A DNA stretch of 64,000 nucleotides from Paenarthrobacter sp. A20 (GTDB lineage Bacteria > Actinomycetota > Actinomycetes > Actinomycetales > Micrococcaceae), in NCBI RefSeq assembly GCF_024168825.1, contig NZ_JALJWH010000001.1:2604001-2668000 (forward strand), read 5' to 3'. How positions within the stretch are numbered: position 1 is the first letter of the stretch; each line of letters opens with the position of its first letter. This document shows, in pieces, positions 37,078 through 45,600 of the stretch. Made by a program: the position numbers and the translations under genes. Below the pieces are notes generated by a model. The model was given only the letters and a program-made list of their open reading frames with translations. It did not search any database and had not been told where the DNA came from.

Positions 37078-37110
37078 GCCGCCCGCGCCGACGATTATTC
37101 GCCGGGCGGC
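37078..37110 (+). terminator. Possible terminator after metY
   Basis: GCCGCCCG (37078-37085) pairs with CGGGCGGC (37103-37110) over a 17-base loop, about 30 bases after the metY stop. There is no T run. Confidence 0.45.
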
Positions 37111-37149
37111 ACTTCCGGGTGCTTCTTCGTGAATGAAGCTGGCCCAAAC

Positions 37150-37201
37150 CGTCACACTGTTGTCACATTCTTCGCCAGAACCGCCCTGCATTTCCTAGAC
37201 T
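37150..37201 (+). promoter_or_regulatory. metX promoter
   Basis: A TAGACT box (37196-37201) lies about 11 bases before the riboswitch. Upstream GTCACACTGTTGTCAC (37151-37166) has outer inverted symmetry and resembles an element in the metY promoter. Confidence 0.45.
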
Positions 37202-37211
37202 CTTCGTATTA

Positions 37212-37330
37212 GGTCATGAGTGCCAGCACACAGCCCCGGCTTGCTGGCCGGCAACCCTCCTCCGCGGTGGGGTGCCCCGGGTGAAGACCTGGCCTGTTCG
37301 CACGCAAGGCGACGGGCAAGCGCGAGGATA
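37212..37330 (+). ncRNA. SAM-IV riboswitch controlling metX
   Basis: The leader begins GGTCATGAGTGCCAGC, then CCCCGGCTTGCTGGCCGGCA, ACCCTCC, GCGGTGGGGTGCCCCGGGTG, AAGACC (closing the first stem with GGTC) and GGCAAGCGCGAGG, in the order of the actinobacterial SAM-IV aptamer. It binds S-adenosylmethionine and shuts off the downstream gene when methionine supply is good. The metX start follows within about 13 bases, so control is probably by hiding the translation start. Recognition is from remembered consensus; the 3' pseudoknot limit is approximate. Confidence 0.9.
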
Positions 37331-37342
37331 GGTGTCAAAGGA

Positions 37343-38464
37343 ATGACCATTACTGCTACAGCCCTTCCAAAATCCGGAGAAGAAGACGGAACCGTCAAGT
37401 ATGCCGGGATCGGACCGCTGGAACTTGAAGCCGGCGGACTCCTTCCGGACGTTGTCCTGGCGTATGAAACCTGGGGCCGGCTGAACGCGGACGCGTCCAA
37501 CGCCGTGCTCATCGAGCATGCGCTCACGGGCAGCACGCATGTCGCCCGTGGAGCCACTGACGAAGAAGGCTGGTGGGAGCAGCTGGTGGGGCCTGGTGCC
37601 ACCATCGACACCGACAAGTTCTTCGTCATCTCCATCAACATCGTGGGTGGCTGCTATGGGAGTACCGGACCATCGTCGGAAGCGCCGGACGGCAAGCCCT
37701 GGGGCTCACGTTTCCCGTTGATCACCCTGCGCGACAGCACGGAGGCCGAAGCGCGACTGGCTGATGCCCTGGGTATCGATGCCTGGCATGCTGTGTTGGG
37801 CGGTTCGATGGGCGGCGCCCGGGCACTCGAGTGGGCCGTGACATTCCCGGACCGCGTCAAACGCTGCGCCGTCATCTCGGTGGGCGCCTACAGCACGGCC
37901 GAGCAGATTGCCTTCGCGCAAGCCCAGACTTTGGCGATCAGGCAGGACCCGAACTTCAACAACGGCGACTACTACGGCGGCTCTGCGCCCGAGCACGGTC
38001 TGGCGCTGGCCCGGCGCATCGCCCACATCACCTACCGCTCGGCACTGGAGCTGGATTTCCGCTTTGGCCGGCAAGCCCAGCACCAGGAGACACCGCTTGC
38101 TGCCGCGGTGTTGGGGGAGCGTGGCCGCTACCAGGTGGAAAGCTATTTGGACCACCAAGGGACAAAGCTGGTGCGCCGTTTTGATGCCAACAGCTATATC
38201 GCCATCACCGAGGCCCTGATGTCCCATGACGTCACGCGTGGCCGCGGCTCGCTGGAAGCGGCGTTGTCGCGGACCAGAGCTGAGTTTTTCGTAGCGGCAG
38301 TGGACAGCGACAGGCTCTACTTCCCGGCGCAATCGCGTGAATTGGCTGCTGCGCTCCCGGGCGACGTGCCGGTACAGGTCATTGAGGCACCCATTGGCCA
38401 CGACGGGTTCCTCACCGAAATCGGGCAGCTTTCAAGCCAACTTCGCCAGGCGTTCTTCGCCTAA
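37343..38464 (+). CDS. metX: Homoserine O-acetyltransferase
   Basis: A 373-residue alpha/beta-hydrolase-fold acyltransferase that makes O-acetylhomoserine from homoserine and acetyl-CoA, the substrate of MetY. Landmarks are EHALTGSTHVA, NIVGGCYGSTGP, the nucleophile Ser155 in GGSMGGAR, the catalytic Asp in AAVDSDRLY (about 321-323) and His353 in IGHDGF. The start ATG 37343 lies just after the SAM-IV aptamer, with AAAGGA abutting it and AGGTG further upstream. Specificity for acetyl rather than succinyl donors is inferred from the pairing with metY. Confidence 0.95.
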   Translation: MTITATALPKSGEEDGTVKYAGIGPLELEAGGLLPDVVLAYETWGRLNADASNAVLIEHALTGSTHVARGATDEEGWWEQLVGPGATIDTDKFFVISINIVGGCYGSTGPSSEAPDGKPWGSRFPLITLRDSTEAEARLADALGIDAWHAVLGGSMGGARALEWAVTFPDRVKRCAVISVGAYSTAEQIAFAQAQTLAIRQDPNFNNGDYYGGSAPEHGLALARRIAHITYRSALELDFRFGRQAQHQETPLAAAVLGERGRYQVESYLDHQGTKLVRRFDANSYIAITEALMSHDVTRGRGSLEAALSRTRAEFFVAAVDSDRLYFPAQSRELAAALPGDVPVQVIEAPIGHDGFLTEIGQLSSQLRQAFFA

Positions 38465-38486
38465 GCCTCCGGACGTATCAAACGGC

Positions 38487-38891
38487 TCAACCGTTCATGA
38501 TGTCGGCGCGCTGCTTCATGTAGTCCTCCATGGCGATCTCGCCGTTGCTGAACTTCGCGTCCAGTTCTGACAGCTTCCGTGCCCGGTAGCCCTGTGGCTC
38601 GGAGCCGCTGGATGCCGGGAACGGCGCAGGGGATGAAGGGCTCGACGGCGGCCCGGCCTGCGGTGGCGCATCCGCGGGGCGGACGACGACCGGCTCGGAT
38701 GGGTAGCCGGGGTAATTCTGTTGCGGGAAGTTCTGTGGGGGATAGCCCGGACCCGGCAGGTTCTGCTGCGGGTACCCGGGGCCGCGGAAGTCGCCATGCT
38801 GGATCCGACGCGCCCGGGAGCGGTTGTACATACGGATCCCGAGTGGGATCAGCCACGAGCAGACGATGATCCAGAAGATCAGATTGTTCAC
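38487..38891 (-). CDS. SHOCT-domain membrane protein
   Basis: A 134-residue protein with one N-terminal membrane helix (NLIFWIIVCSWLIPLGIRMY), a Pro/Gly/Gln-rich middle with repeated GPGYPPQN-like units (about 38-65), and a C-terminal SHOCT-like segment (LSELDAKFSNGEIAMEDYMK). SHOCT modules are short oligomerisation tails of unknown role. GTG start with TAGGAGG eight bases upstream. It converges with metX, 22 bases away. Confidence 0.75.
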   Translation of the reverse strand: MNNLIFWIIVCSWLIPLGIRMYNRSRARRIQHGDFRGPGYPQQNLPGPGYPPQNFPQQNYPGYPSEPVVVRPADAPPQAGPPSSPSSPAPFPASSGSEPQGYRARKLSELDAKFSNGEIAMEDYMKQRADIMNG

Positions 38892-38952
38892 AGTGCAGGC
38901 CTCCTAGGTCTTCTCCCAGCTTAGCCCTGCTGCTGAAATCGACTCGGCGACG

Positions 38953-40095
38953 TCACACCAGCTTGGTGTCCATTCCCAGGAACCGGCCGTAGCGCTCCGC
39001 CTCGGCCTCAAGTGCGGCCTGCTGCTCCGGCGTTGCCGGCCGGTTCATGCGCACGTCCAACTCACAAGCCCCGCCGGAGAAGCCATGACGCCACCAACCG
39101 GCCAGTCTGCCGTCCAGCAGGACCACGTGCAGGGGTCCGTTGTCCTCGGGGAAATATGGAGCAGTCCCGCCCAGGTAATGCCGGGACTGCGAGTAGCCCA
39201 TGACGTATTCGTCGTAACACTGAATGAGGTCGACGCGGGGGAGCCCGGACTCCCCGGCAGGCGAAGAATCGCTACCGCTCGAGAGGGCCTCCGCCTCCTC
39301 TGCGGCCAGGTAAAAACCGAGACCGTCAAAGGACACCGACGCGAGGCTGCCGGGAGACAGGTCGTCAGCCACGTGCAGGCCCAGCTTCACATCTTTCATG
39401 GTCAGACCGGACCACACGGAACAGTCTTTGATGGTGGCCGGCCCGCGGCTGCTGAAGTACCTCAGTGCCAGTTGCCCCAAGGCGCGCTCGCGGGCGTCCC
39501 CGGTCAGTGAGGACGTACCAACGAAACCCGGCACTCGTTCCTGGAACAGTGCATACGTCTGTTTCAGGGCGCCACCGGCGGAGCGGACGGGGGCGCCGCT
39601 CACCAGGGTGCAGCTGATTTCCGCGTGCATCAGATGGTAGATAAACCCCAGTCCCTTGCTGGGGAAGCCGGCTTGCCCCAGTACTTCAGCCAACTCTTCG
39701 CGGGTCTTATGGGCGCCGTCCGCCACGGCCTCACCGAGGATACGGCCACTCAATGCCGCTGATTCCTCATCCACACCCGTCTGGCGGTACATGCCCTTGT
39801 TTCCCTGATGAAGCCGATCCGCCGAGAGCCCCATCAACCAGCCGAGATCGTCCCGGTGCACAAAATGCCAGGTGGGCCGGAGGATATGCGTCCGCAGGAT
39901 CGTTCCGTCTGCTACAGCCTGCTCCACCTCGGTGGAGGTGCTGCCGGCCGTCCTTTGTGCCAGCGACCATCGCGCGTAGGGGAACTCCTGCGACTGGACG
40001 GCCAGGAGGTTGCGGACCACCTCTCCGGCATTCCGGGCAAGCGGAGCCCGTAACTGTTGCCTTCGCAGGCGCAGTCGCCGAACATTCTCCGCCAT
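38953..40095 (-). CDS. Winged-helix DNA-binding protein of the AlkZ/HTH_42 family
   Basis: A 380-residue member of the HTH_42 family, whose characterised bacterial members (AlkZ/AlkX type) are DNA glycosylases that unhook crosslinks or remove alkylated bases. The essential QxQ motif is Gln34-Ser-Gln36 in LLAVQSQEFPYARWSLAQR; RTHILRPTWHFVHRDDL and YDEYVMGYSQSR are also typical. The repair role is inferred from family. I chose ATG 40095 because relatives begin close to the RLRLRRQQL segment; an in-frame TTG at 40131 is the alternative. It lies 50 bases after the SGNH hydrolase gene. Confidence 0.83.
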   Translation of the reverse strand: MAENVRRLRLRRQQLRAPLARNAGEVVRNLLAVQSQEFPYARWSLAQRTAGSTSTEVEQAVADGTILRTHILRPTWHFVHRDDLGWLMGLSADRLHQGNKGMYRQTGVDEESAALSGRILGEAVADGAHKTREELAEVLGQAGFPSKGLGFIYHLMHAEISCTLVSGAPVRSAGGALKQTYALFQERVPGFVGTSSLTGDARERALGQLALRYFSSRGPATIKDCSVWSGLTMKDVKLGLHVADDLSPGSLASVSFDGLGFYLAAEEAEALSSGSDSSPAGESGLPRVDLIQCYDEYVMGYSQSRHYLGGTAPYFPEDNGPLHVVLLDGRLAGWWRHGFSGGACELDVRMNRPATPEQQAALEAEAERYGRFLGMDTKLV

Positions 40096-40145
40096 GCGGG
40101 TCTCGTCAGCCGTCACTGCGGTCCTCGACAAGCATTGCCGTCACC

Positions 40146-40982
40146 CTAACGGCGCGGCAAGAGGGTGCCGCTGGAACCGAAGACGGGTCCCGGCGTCGGA
40201 CGCTTTGGACTGATGCCGTCGCCTGAAGATTGGTGTCGCAGCCTTCGGATGACCCATGGGACGAAGTACTCGCGCGCCCAGACGAGGTCGGAAGAGCGGG
40301 CCTCGCGCCATGTACGTGGGGGTAATGGTTTGGGCATCAGGGGCTCGAGTGTATGTTCTACGTTCAGTGCCTCCAGGACCATGGTTGCGATGGTGTGGTG
40401 GCCCAACGGGGAGAAATGCAGGCGGTCGACATCCCACATTTGCGGATCAGCCAACTGCCGTAGCGACCACATGTCGGCCACCACGGCGTCGTGGCGTGCC
40501 GCTACGGTACGGAGGTTCTCGTTGTAGATAGCCACCTTGCCGCGAATGCGTCCCAGGACGGAGGCGGCCGTGTCCGGGCCGTTGAACAACACCACAGCGG
40601 CGCCGCCGGAGCTCAGCTCGCCCACCGCGACGTCGAGTTTTTCAGCCAGCAGATCGGGGTCGCCGCCAGGCCGGATGAGATCGTTGCCGCCGGCCGAGAT
40701 GGACACCAGGTCCGGCTGCAACTCCAGGCAGGGACCAACCTGTTCGTCCAGAATCTGCTGCAGGAGCCGGCCCCTGATGGCGAGGTTGGCATACGCGAAA
40801 TCCCCGTGCCCCCGGCCAAGCTCCTCAGCGACGCGATCGGCCCAGCCGCGGTAGCCGCCGGGGTTCGCGGGTTCGGGATCGCCGATCCCTTCAGTGAACG
40901 AATCACCCAGGGCCACGTAACGGCTCCAAGGGTGTTTTTGAACAGGTTCGCCCGGCTTCAACAAAGGATTGTTCTCACTCAC
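40146..40982 (-). CDS. SGNH/GDSL hydrolase family protein
   Basis: A 278-residue serine esterase-type protein. Block I nucleophile is in VALGDSFTEGIGD, block II Gly in ANLAIRGRLL, block III Asn in SAGGNDL, and block V Asp-His in VDRLHFSPLGHH. No signal peptide is seen, so it is probably cytosolic; substrate unknown. GTG 40982 was chosen because AGGCAGGA lies seven bases upstream and CAGGAT six bases upstream; ATG 40988 two codons earlier lies too close to both. The C-terminal about 70 residues past the catalytic His are basic and of unknown role. Divergent from the esterase at 41059. Confidence 0.9.
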   Translation of the reverse strand: MSENNPLLKPGEPVQKHPWSRYVALGDSFTEGIGDPEPANPGGYRGWADRVAEELGRGHGDFAYANLAIRGRLLQQILDEQVGPCLELQPDLVSISAGGNDLIRPGGDPDLLAEKLDVAVGELSSGGAAVVLFNGPDTAASVLGRIRGKVAIYNENLRTVAARHDAVVADMWSLRQLADPQMWDVDRLHFSPLGHHTIATMVLEALNVEHTLEPLMPKPLPPRTWREARSSDLVWAREYFVPWVIRRLRHQSSGDGISPKRPTPGPVFGSSGTLLPRR

Positions 40983-41005
40983 GCTCATATCCTGCCTCGT
41001 CACTG

Positions 41006-41029
41006 ACAACCTACGCCACCGTAGGTTGT
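41006..41029. promoter_or_regulatory. 24-bp perfect palindrome in a divergent promoter region
   Basis: ACAACCTACG (41006-41015) is repeated inverted at 41020-41029 (CGTAGGTTGT) with a 4-base centre CCAC. It lies midway between the starts of the SGNH hydrolase and the esterase and looks like a dimer-binding operator. Confidence 0.55.
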
Positions 41030-41058
41030 TACTTCCGGGTAACTGTAAGAATGGAACC

Positions 41059-41709
41059 ATGACTGAAGCCCCCGCATTCCCCGCGCCCGTTGTCCTGTGG
41101 TCCCACGACGAAGCCGAGCGTGCCGGCAAGCCACTCCTGGTCCTGCTGCACGGCTACGGTTCCAACGAGGAGGACCTCTTCAGCCTGGCCGGGCTGTTGC
41201 CTGACGGCTTCGTGGTGGCGGCACTCCGGGCGCCGATGCCCATGGGGCCGGGCTTCACGTGGTTCCCCCTCACAGCGTCCATCGACTACTCGCTGGACGC
41301 CGTGAAGCTTGCCGCGGAATACGCGCTGGGGTGGCTGGACACGGTCAAAGCCAACCACTCATCGGTGACCTTGCTTGGCTTCTCCATGGGCATGGCGATG
41401 GCTACCACCATGGTCCGCTACCGTCCCGCGGACTTTGCTGCCGTCGTCGGACTTTCAGGTTTTGTGATCGACGCCGGCGCTGACGCCGCCTTCCGGGACC
41501 ACGAACTGGATGGCTCGATGCCCATGTTCTGGGGCCGGGACCAGCAGGATCCGGTCATTACCCAGGACAAGATCGAATACACCATGGGCTGGGTGCGAAA
41601 GCACGTAGACCTCACCAAGGTGCTCTACACCGGGATGTGGCACGGCATCAACCAGCAGGAGATCGGGCACGTGGGTGAATTCCTGACCCACAAAGTCCTC
41701 ACCGATTGA
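41059..41709 (+). CDS. Alpha/beta hydrolase, carboxylesterase/phospholipase type
   Basis: A 216-residue esterase of the YpfH/carboxylesterase group. It has an oxyanion segment LLVLLHGYGSNEEDLF, the nucleophile elbow GFSMGMAMA, the acid in GRDQQDPVI and the catalytic His in GMWHGINQQEI. The probable substrates are short acyl esters or lysophospholipids; none is proven. ATG 41059 lies six bases after AAGAAT (leaderless pattern). It is divergent from the SGNH hydrolase gene and may share its operator at 41006-41029. Confidence 0.88.
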   Translation: MTEAPAFPAPVVLWSHDEAERAGKPLLVLLHGYGSNEEDLFSLAGLLPDGFVVAALRAPMPMGPGFTWFPLTASIDYSLDAVKLAAEYALGWLDTVKANHSSVTLLGFSMGMAMATTMVRYRPADFAAVVGLSGFVIDAGADAAFRDHELDGSMPMFWGRDQQDPVITQDKIEYTMGWVRKHVDLTKVLYTGMWHGINQQEIGHVGEFLTHKVLTD

Positions 41710-41711
41710 GT

Positions 41712-41766
41712 TTTTGTACAGATAACGCCCCCAAGAGCCGTTCTTGAGGGCGTTATCTGTACAAAA
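41712..41766. terminator. Bidirectional terminator
   Basis: TTTTGTACAGATAACGCCC (41712-41730) pairs perfectly with 41748-41766; inside, CAAGA pairs with TCTTG. It separates the esterase and the convergent S4-domain gene and has T/A runs on both sides. Confidence 0.9.
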
Positions 41767-41776
41767 TCCCGGTGCG

Positions 41777-42004
41777 TCAGGCGGCGGTGATCCGCACAGT
41801 CTGGCCGTTGACGGTCACGGTATCGCCCACGTGGAGTTGGCGGCCACGGCGGTCATCGATCTCGTCGTTGACTTTGACCAAGCCGTTCTTGATGAGCTCC
41901 GTGGCTTCGACACCGTCTTCCACGAGGTTGGCAAGCTTCAGCAGTTGGCCAAGGCGGATCATGTCGTCGCGGATGGGGATCTCTTCGATTTCCGGATTGC
42001 TCAT
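41777..42004 (-). CDS. S4-domain RNA-binding protein (YbcJ/RqcP-like)
   Basis: A 75-residue single S4 domain: IRLGQLLKLANLVEDGVEAT, LIKNGLVKVNDEIDDRRGRQ and LHVGDTVTVNGQTVRI. This fold binds structured RNA, often rRNA or tRNA on the ribosome; the small stand-alone type resembles YbcJ. The start ATG 42004 fits family length; a longer frame from 42100 overlaps the divergent transporter gene. No ribosome binding site is seen. Confidence 0.88.
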   Translation of the reverse strand: MSNPEIEEIPIRDDMIRLGQLLKLANLVEDGVEATELIKNGLVKVNDEIDDRRGRQLHVGDTVTVNGQTVRITAA

Positions 42005-42036
42005 ACAGTAATGATGCCTGAAGTAGTGTGGGGACG

Positions 42037-43032
42037 GTGCCGCAGCCTTCTCCCCGTCCTGTCCTTCCGCTCGCCCTTGGCCTCCCCATTGCAGTCGCAA
42101 CAGGCTTGGTCATCCCGCTCCAAGGAAGGATCAACGGGGCACTTGGCGCCAGGCTCGAGGACGGCATTGCCGCCGCCGTGGTGAGCTTCACCACAGGACT
42201 CCTGCTCATCAGTGCAATTTCCTTTGCAACACCCAAAGGCAGGGCCGGCCTCCAGCGCATTATCCCCGCCGTCCGGAACCGCAGCTTTCCACGCTTCTAC
42301 GTCATGGCCGGTGCCATCGGTGCATTGTTCGTGTTTGCCCAGTCGTTCACCGTCGCCCTGCTGGGGGTAGCGCTCTTCACTGTTGCCGCGGTGACGGGGC
42401 AGACATTGAGCGGATTGCTGGTGGACCGGATGGGCATCGGACCGGGAGGGAAACGTGCCATCACGGGAGTGCGGGTCCTGGGCAGCGTCCTGACCGTTGC
42501 CGCCGTCGCCTGGGCAGTTTCGCCCCGGTTCGGCGGCGACGCCGATATCGCCTCCCTCGTGTTGCCCGTCCTGCTGCCACTTGCTGCCGGATTCTTCATG
42601 AGCTTCCAACAAGCCATGAATGGAACGGCCACCGTTCACTACGGGACGCCGATTGCAGCCACGCTGGTCAACTTCATTGCCGGGTCAGCCATCCTCTGGA
42701 TCGCATGGCTCATTAAGCTTGCCGTCGCCGGCCCGGGCAATCCGCTTCCCTCGGAGTGGTGGTACTACCTCGGCGGGCCCATGGGCTGCCTCTTCATCGG
42801 GCTGGCGGCCCTCCTGGTCCGCAGCCTCGGCGTGCTGATCACCGGCTTGGGCATGATTGCCGGTCAGCTGGTGGGATCGTTGCTGCTCGACGTCGTGATC
42901 CCCAGTCCCGGCGCCGTGGTCGCCTTGCCCACGGTGCTGGGTACGGTACTGACGCTCGCCGCCATCATCGTGGCCACCTTGCCGTGGCCCAAAGGCGCTT
43001 TCGCACGAAGAGGCCATGCCAAAGGCCGGTAG
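42037..43032 (+). CDS. DMT family transporter of the YdcZ (DUF606) type
   Basis: A 331-residue membrane protein made of two homologous DUF606/YdcZ halves, each with about five helices. PLALGLPIAVATGLVIPLQG and RINGALGARLEDGIAAAVVS match the first half, and AGFFMSFQQAMNGTATVHYG the second. Substrate unknown. GTG 42037 is preferred because TAGTGT lies seven bases upstream (leaderless pattern); GTG 42028 overlaps that box. Divergent from the S4-domain gene with only 32 bases between starts, so the two promoters must overlap. Confidence 0.85.
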   Translation: MPQPSPRPVLPLALGLPIAVATGLVIPLQGRINGALGARLEDGIAAAVVSFTTGLLLISAISFATPKGRAGLQRIIPAVRNRSFPRFYVMAGAIGALFVFAQSFTVALLGVALFTVAAVTGQTLSGLLVDRMGIGPGGKRAITGVRVLGSVLTVAAVAWAVSPRFGGDADIASLVLPVLLPLAAGFFMSFQQAMNGTATVHYGTPIAATLVNFIAGSAILWIAWLIKLAVAGPGNPLPSEWWYYLGGPMGCLFIGLAALLVRSLGVLITGLGMIAGQLVGSLLLDVVIPSPGAVVALPTVLGTVLTLAAIIVATLPWPKGAFARRGHAKGR

Positions 43033-43068
43033 GCTAGGAGACGCAGTGCCCCCAAGTGCTTTTTCCAG

Positions 43069-43136
43069 TAGGGTCAAGTACTTTGCAGTAAATTTCCCCC
43101 AGCACCCCGCCGGACAACCTCGTCCGGAAACCGGGG
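43069..43136 (+). promoter_or_regulatory. glyS promoter and structured leader
   Basis: TAGGGT (43069-43074) is a likely -10 box, giving a leader of about 105 bases. Within it CCCCG (43105-43109) pairs with CGGGG (43132-43136) and, inside, CCGGAC (43110-43115) with GTCCGG (43122-43127). This two-tier hairpin could be regulatory or a terminator of the upstream transporter gene; no T-box features are seen. Confidence 0.4.
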
Positions 43137-43187
43137 CTAACCACCGCGGACCGCACCCAGCGGCCCTGTAGAACAAATGGAGTACCC

Positions 43188-44573
43188 ATGGCAGCAAAAT
43201 CCGTCCTTGACCAGGTCATTTCCCTCTCCAAGCGGAGGGGCTTTGTCTTCCAGGCCGGTGAAATCTATGGTGGCTCCCGTTCCGCATGGGACTACGGTCC
43301 CCTCGGCGCGGAGCTGAAGGAAAACATCAAGCGGCAGTGGTGGCAGAGCATGGTCCGGGGCCGCGAGGACGTTGTAGGCCTGGATTCCTCCGTCATCCTT
43401 CCCCGCCAGGTATGGGAAGCGTCCGGCCACGTGGAGGTCTTCTCCGATCCTTTGGTGGAGTGCCTGTCCTGCCACAAGCGCTACCGTGCAGACCACCTCG
43501 AGGAAGAGTACGAGGAAAAGAAGGGCCGTCCCGCTGAGAACGGCCTCAAGGACATCGCCTGTGCCAACTGCGGCACCCGTGGCGAATGGACCGAGCCGCA
43601 GGAATTCTCCGGCCTTCTGAAGACGTTCCTCGGCCCGGTGGCCAGCGACGAAGGCATGCACTACCTCCGCCCGGAAACCGCCCAGGGCATCTTCGTGAAC
43701 TTCAACAACGTGCTCACCACCTCCCGGAAGAAGCCGCCGTTCGGCATCGGCCAGATCGGCAAGTCCTTCCGTAACGAGATCACCCCGGGCAACTTCATCT
43801 TCCGTACCCGCGAGTTCGAGCAGATGGAGATGGAATTCTTCGTCGAGCCCGGCACCGATGAAGAGTGGCACCAGTACTGGATGAAAGAGCGCATGTCCTG
43901 GTACACGGGCCTGGGCATCCGTGAAGACAACCTCCGTTTCTTCGAGCACCCGCTGGAGAAGCTCAGCCACTACTCCAAGGGCACTACGGACATCGAATAC
44001 CGTTTCGGTTTCCAAGGCTCCGAGTGGGGCGAGCTCGAAGGCATCGCCAACCGGACGGACTTCGACCTCTCCACCCACGCCAAGGCCTCGGGCACCGACC
44101 TGAGCTACTTCAACCAGGCAACCAACGAGCGCTACACCCCGTTCGTGATCGAGCCCGCCGCTGGCCTGACCCGCTCCTTCATGGCCTTCCTGATCGACGC
44201 GTACACCGAGGATGAGGCACCCAACGCCAAGGGCGGCGTCGACGTCCGTACGGTGCTGAAGCTGGATCCGCGCCTTGCCCCGGTCAAGGCAGCCGTCCTG
44301 CCCCTGAGCCGCAACGAGGACTTGTCCCCCAAGGCCAAGGCGTTGGGCGCCCAGTTGCGCAAGAACTGGAACATCGACTTCGACGACGCCGGAGCCATCG
44401 GCCGCCGCTACCGTCGCCAGGACGAGATCGGTACCCCGTTCTGCATCACCGTGGACTTCGACACGCTCGAAGACCAGGCAGTCACCATCCGTGAGCGCGA
44501 CACCATGAGCCAGGAACGCGTGTCCTTGGACAAGGTTGAAGGCTACCTGGCAGCACGCTTGATCGGCGCCTGA
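43188..44573 (+). CDS. glyS: Glycyl-tRNA synthetase (single-chain, dimeric type)
   Basis: A 461-residue class II synthetase that charges tRNA-Gly. Motif-bearing segments are [20 protein letters not shown], a zinc-binding CLSCHKRY and CANCG pair, motif 2 [19 protein letters not shown], and motif 3 [14 protein letters not shown]; the anticodon-binding domain is at about 360-461. This is the alpha2 form used by actinobacteria rather than the alpha2beta2 form. The ATG has AATGGAG five bases upstream. A GNAT-type gene follows two bases after its stop. Confidence 0.96.
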   Translation: MAAKSVLDQVISLSKRRGFVFQAGEIYGGSRSAWDYGPLGAELKENIKRQWWQSMVRGREDVVGLDSSVILPRQVWEASGHVEVFSDPLVECLSCHKRYRADHLEEEYEEKKGRPAENGLKDIACANCGTRGEWTEPQEFSGLLKTFLGPVASDEGMHYLRPETAQGIFVNFNNVLTTSRKKPPFGIGQIGKSFRNEITPGNFIFRTREFEQMEMEFFVEPGTDEEWHQYWMKERMSWYTGLGIREDNLRFFEHPLEKLSHYSKGTTDIEYRFGFQGSEWGELEGIANRTDFDLSTHAKASGTDLSYFNQATNERYTPFVIEPAAGLTRSFMAFLIDAYTEDEAPNAKGGVDVRTVLKLDPRLAPVKAAVLPLSRNEDLSPKAKALGAQLRKNWNIDFDDAGAIGRRYRRQDEIGTPFCITVDFDTLEDQAVTIRERDTMSQERVSLDKVEGYLAARLIGA

Positions 44574-44575
44574 TC

Positions 44576-45538
44576 GTGGCTTTGGAGTACCGCGAATGGA
44601 AGGAAGGCGACGACCTCGCCCTCCTGGAGATCTGGGGTAGCCCGGAGACCCTTCCCGCCGAGCAGTTCCGTGCCGCCCTGGCGCCGTCGGGCAACCAGCC
44701 ATGGCGCCGGTGCATCGTGGCCGAGGACGTCGTGGACGGCGTACGGATTCCCGTTGCGGCAGGCGTGGTCCATGAGGCATCGCTGCACCCCGAACGCCTC
44801 TGGGTTTACATCGAGGTTGCCAAGGACCATCGCCGGGAAGGCGTCGGCGCCACGCTGCTGACCATGCTTCGCCGCGAAGCCGGGAACTCGCCGTCGGGCG
44901 TTTCCAAGCTGCGCAGCAAGGTGGAACCGGGAACTGCTGGTGCGGCATTTGCTGCGGCTGCGGGACTGGCACCGATCCAGCGTTCGCAGCTGGTGGTTGT
45001 GGAGCCTGAGCCTCTGTCATTGCCGAGGTTCGGCGACGGTTCCGAGGAAGCTGCGTCGGAGCGTGTGGAGGACCTGGCGACTGGTTCCGTTGAGCTCAGT
45101 GATGTGGTGGGTAAGTACTACTCGCACGTCCACCACTGGGATAGCCCGGGGGAGCTGGGCGTTGCAACGGTTCAGCGCTTGTTCCTGCATGACCTGACAG
45201 GTGCCCATGGCGCAATAGTCCTGCGCGCGCCCAAGGCCAGTGCCTTCGGCGAAGGCGTTCCCGCGAGCCGCAAGGGAAAGATCCAGGCGTTTGCCATCAG
45301 CTACGCCCAGGGCAACACCGACGAACCGTCGGACGTCTTCCTCGGCCATGATCCTCAACTGTCCACTGACGATGCGTCGGCTGCGGTGAGGGATCTGCTG
45401 GCGCTCATTGCCTACCAGCACCCGGTGTTGTTGGAAGTTGACGAATCGATGACGGCCCTGCGGAATGTCCTCACTCCGTTGCTGGAATCAGGCAAGGCCC
45501 ACGTGCGCGGTGCGGATACGTTGATCGTGAGCGACTGA
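44576..45538 (+). CDS. GNAT family acetyltransferase with an extra C-terminal domain
   Basis: A 320-residue protein starting GTG two bases after the glyS stop, so very likely co-translated with it. The N-terminal half is a GNAT domain (YREWKEGDDLALLEIW, motif A DHRREGVGATLL). The C-terminal half (about 150-320) has a GNAT-like layout with YAQGNTDEPSDVFLGHD and LLALIAYQHPVLLEVDESM but no clear CoA loop, so it may be a degenerate second domain. The acceptor is unknown; proximity to glyS might point to an aminoacyl substrate, but this is only context. Confidence 0.78.
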   Translation: MALEYREWKEGDDLALLEIWGSPETLPAEQFRAALAPSGNQPWRRCIVAEDVVDGVRIPVAAGVVHEASLHPERLWVYIEVAKDHRREGVGATLLTMLRREAGNSPSGVSKLRSKVEPGTAGAAFAAAAGLAPIQRSQLVVVEPEPLSLPRFGDGSEEAASERVEDLATGSVELSDVVGKYYSHVHHWDSPGELGVATVQRLFLHDLTGAHGAIVLRAPKASAFGEGVPASRKGKIQAFAISYAQGNTDEPSDVFLGHDPQLSTDDASAAVRDLLALIAYQHPVLLEVDESMTALRNVLTPLLESGKAHVRGADTLIVSD

Positions 45539-45555
45539 CCACTGTTTCCGCATGT

Positions 45556-45600
45556 CAGGATCCCACGCCGTCCGTCACCATGGGGCAGCGTGGGATCCTG
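45556..45600 (+). terminator. Terminator after the glyS-GNAT unit
   Basis: CAGGATCCCACGC (45556-45568) pairs perfectly with 45588-45600 across a 19-base loop, followed by CGTTTAA. Confidence 0.8.

Noticed and set aside
40095..40135. Nine-codon leaderless short ORF (ATG at 40135, minus strand) before the AlkZ-like gene
   Set aside because: TAGGGT is at the right distance, but the TAG in it is also the stop of the upstream gene and the peptide has no notable codons, so chance is likely.
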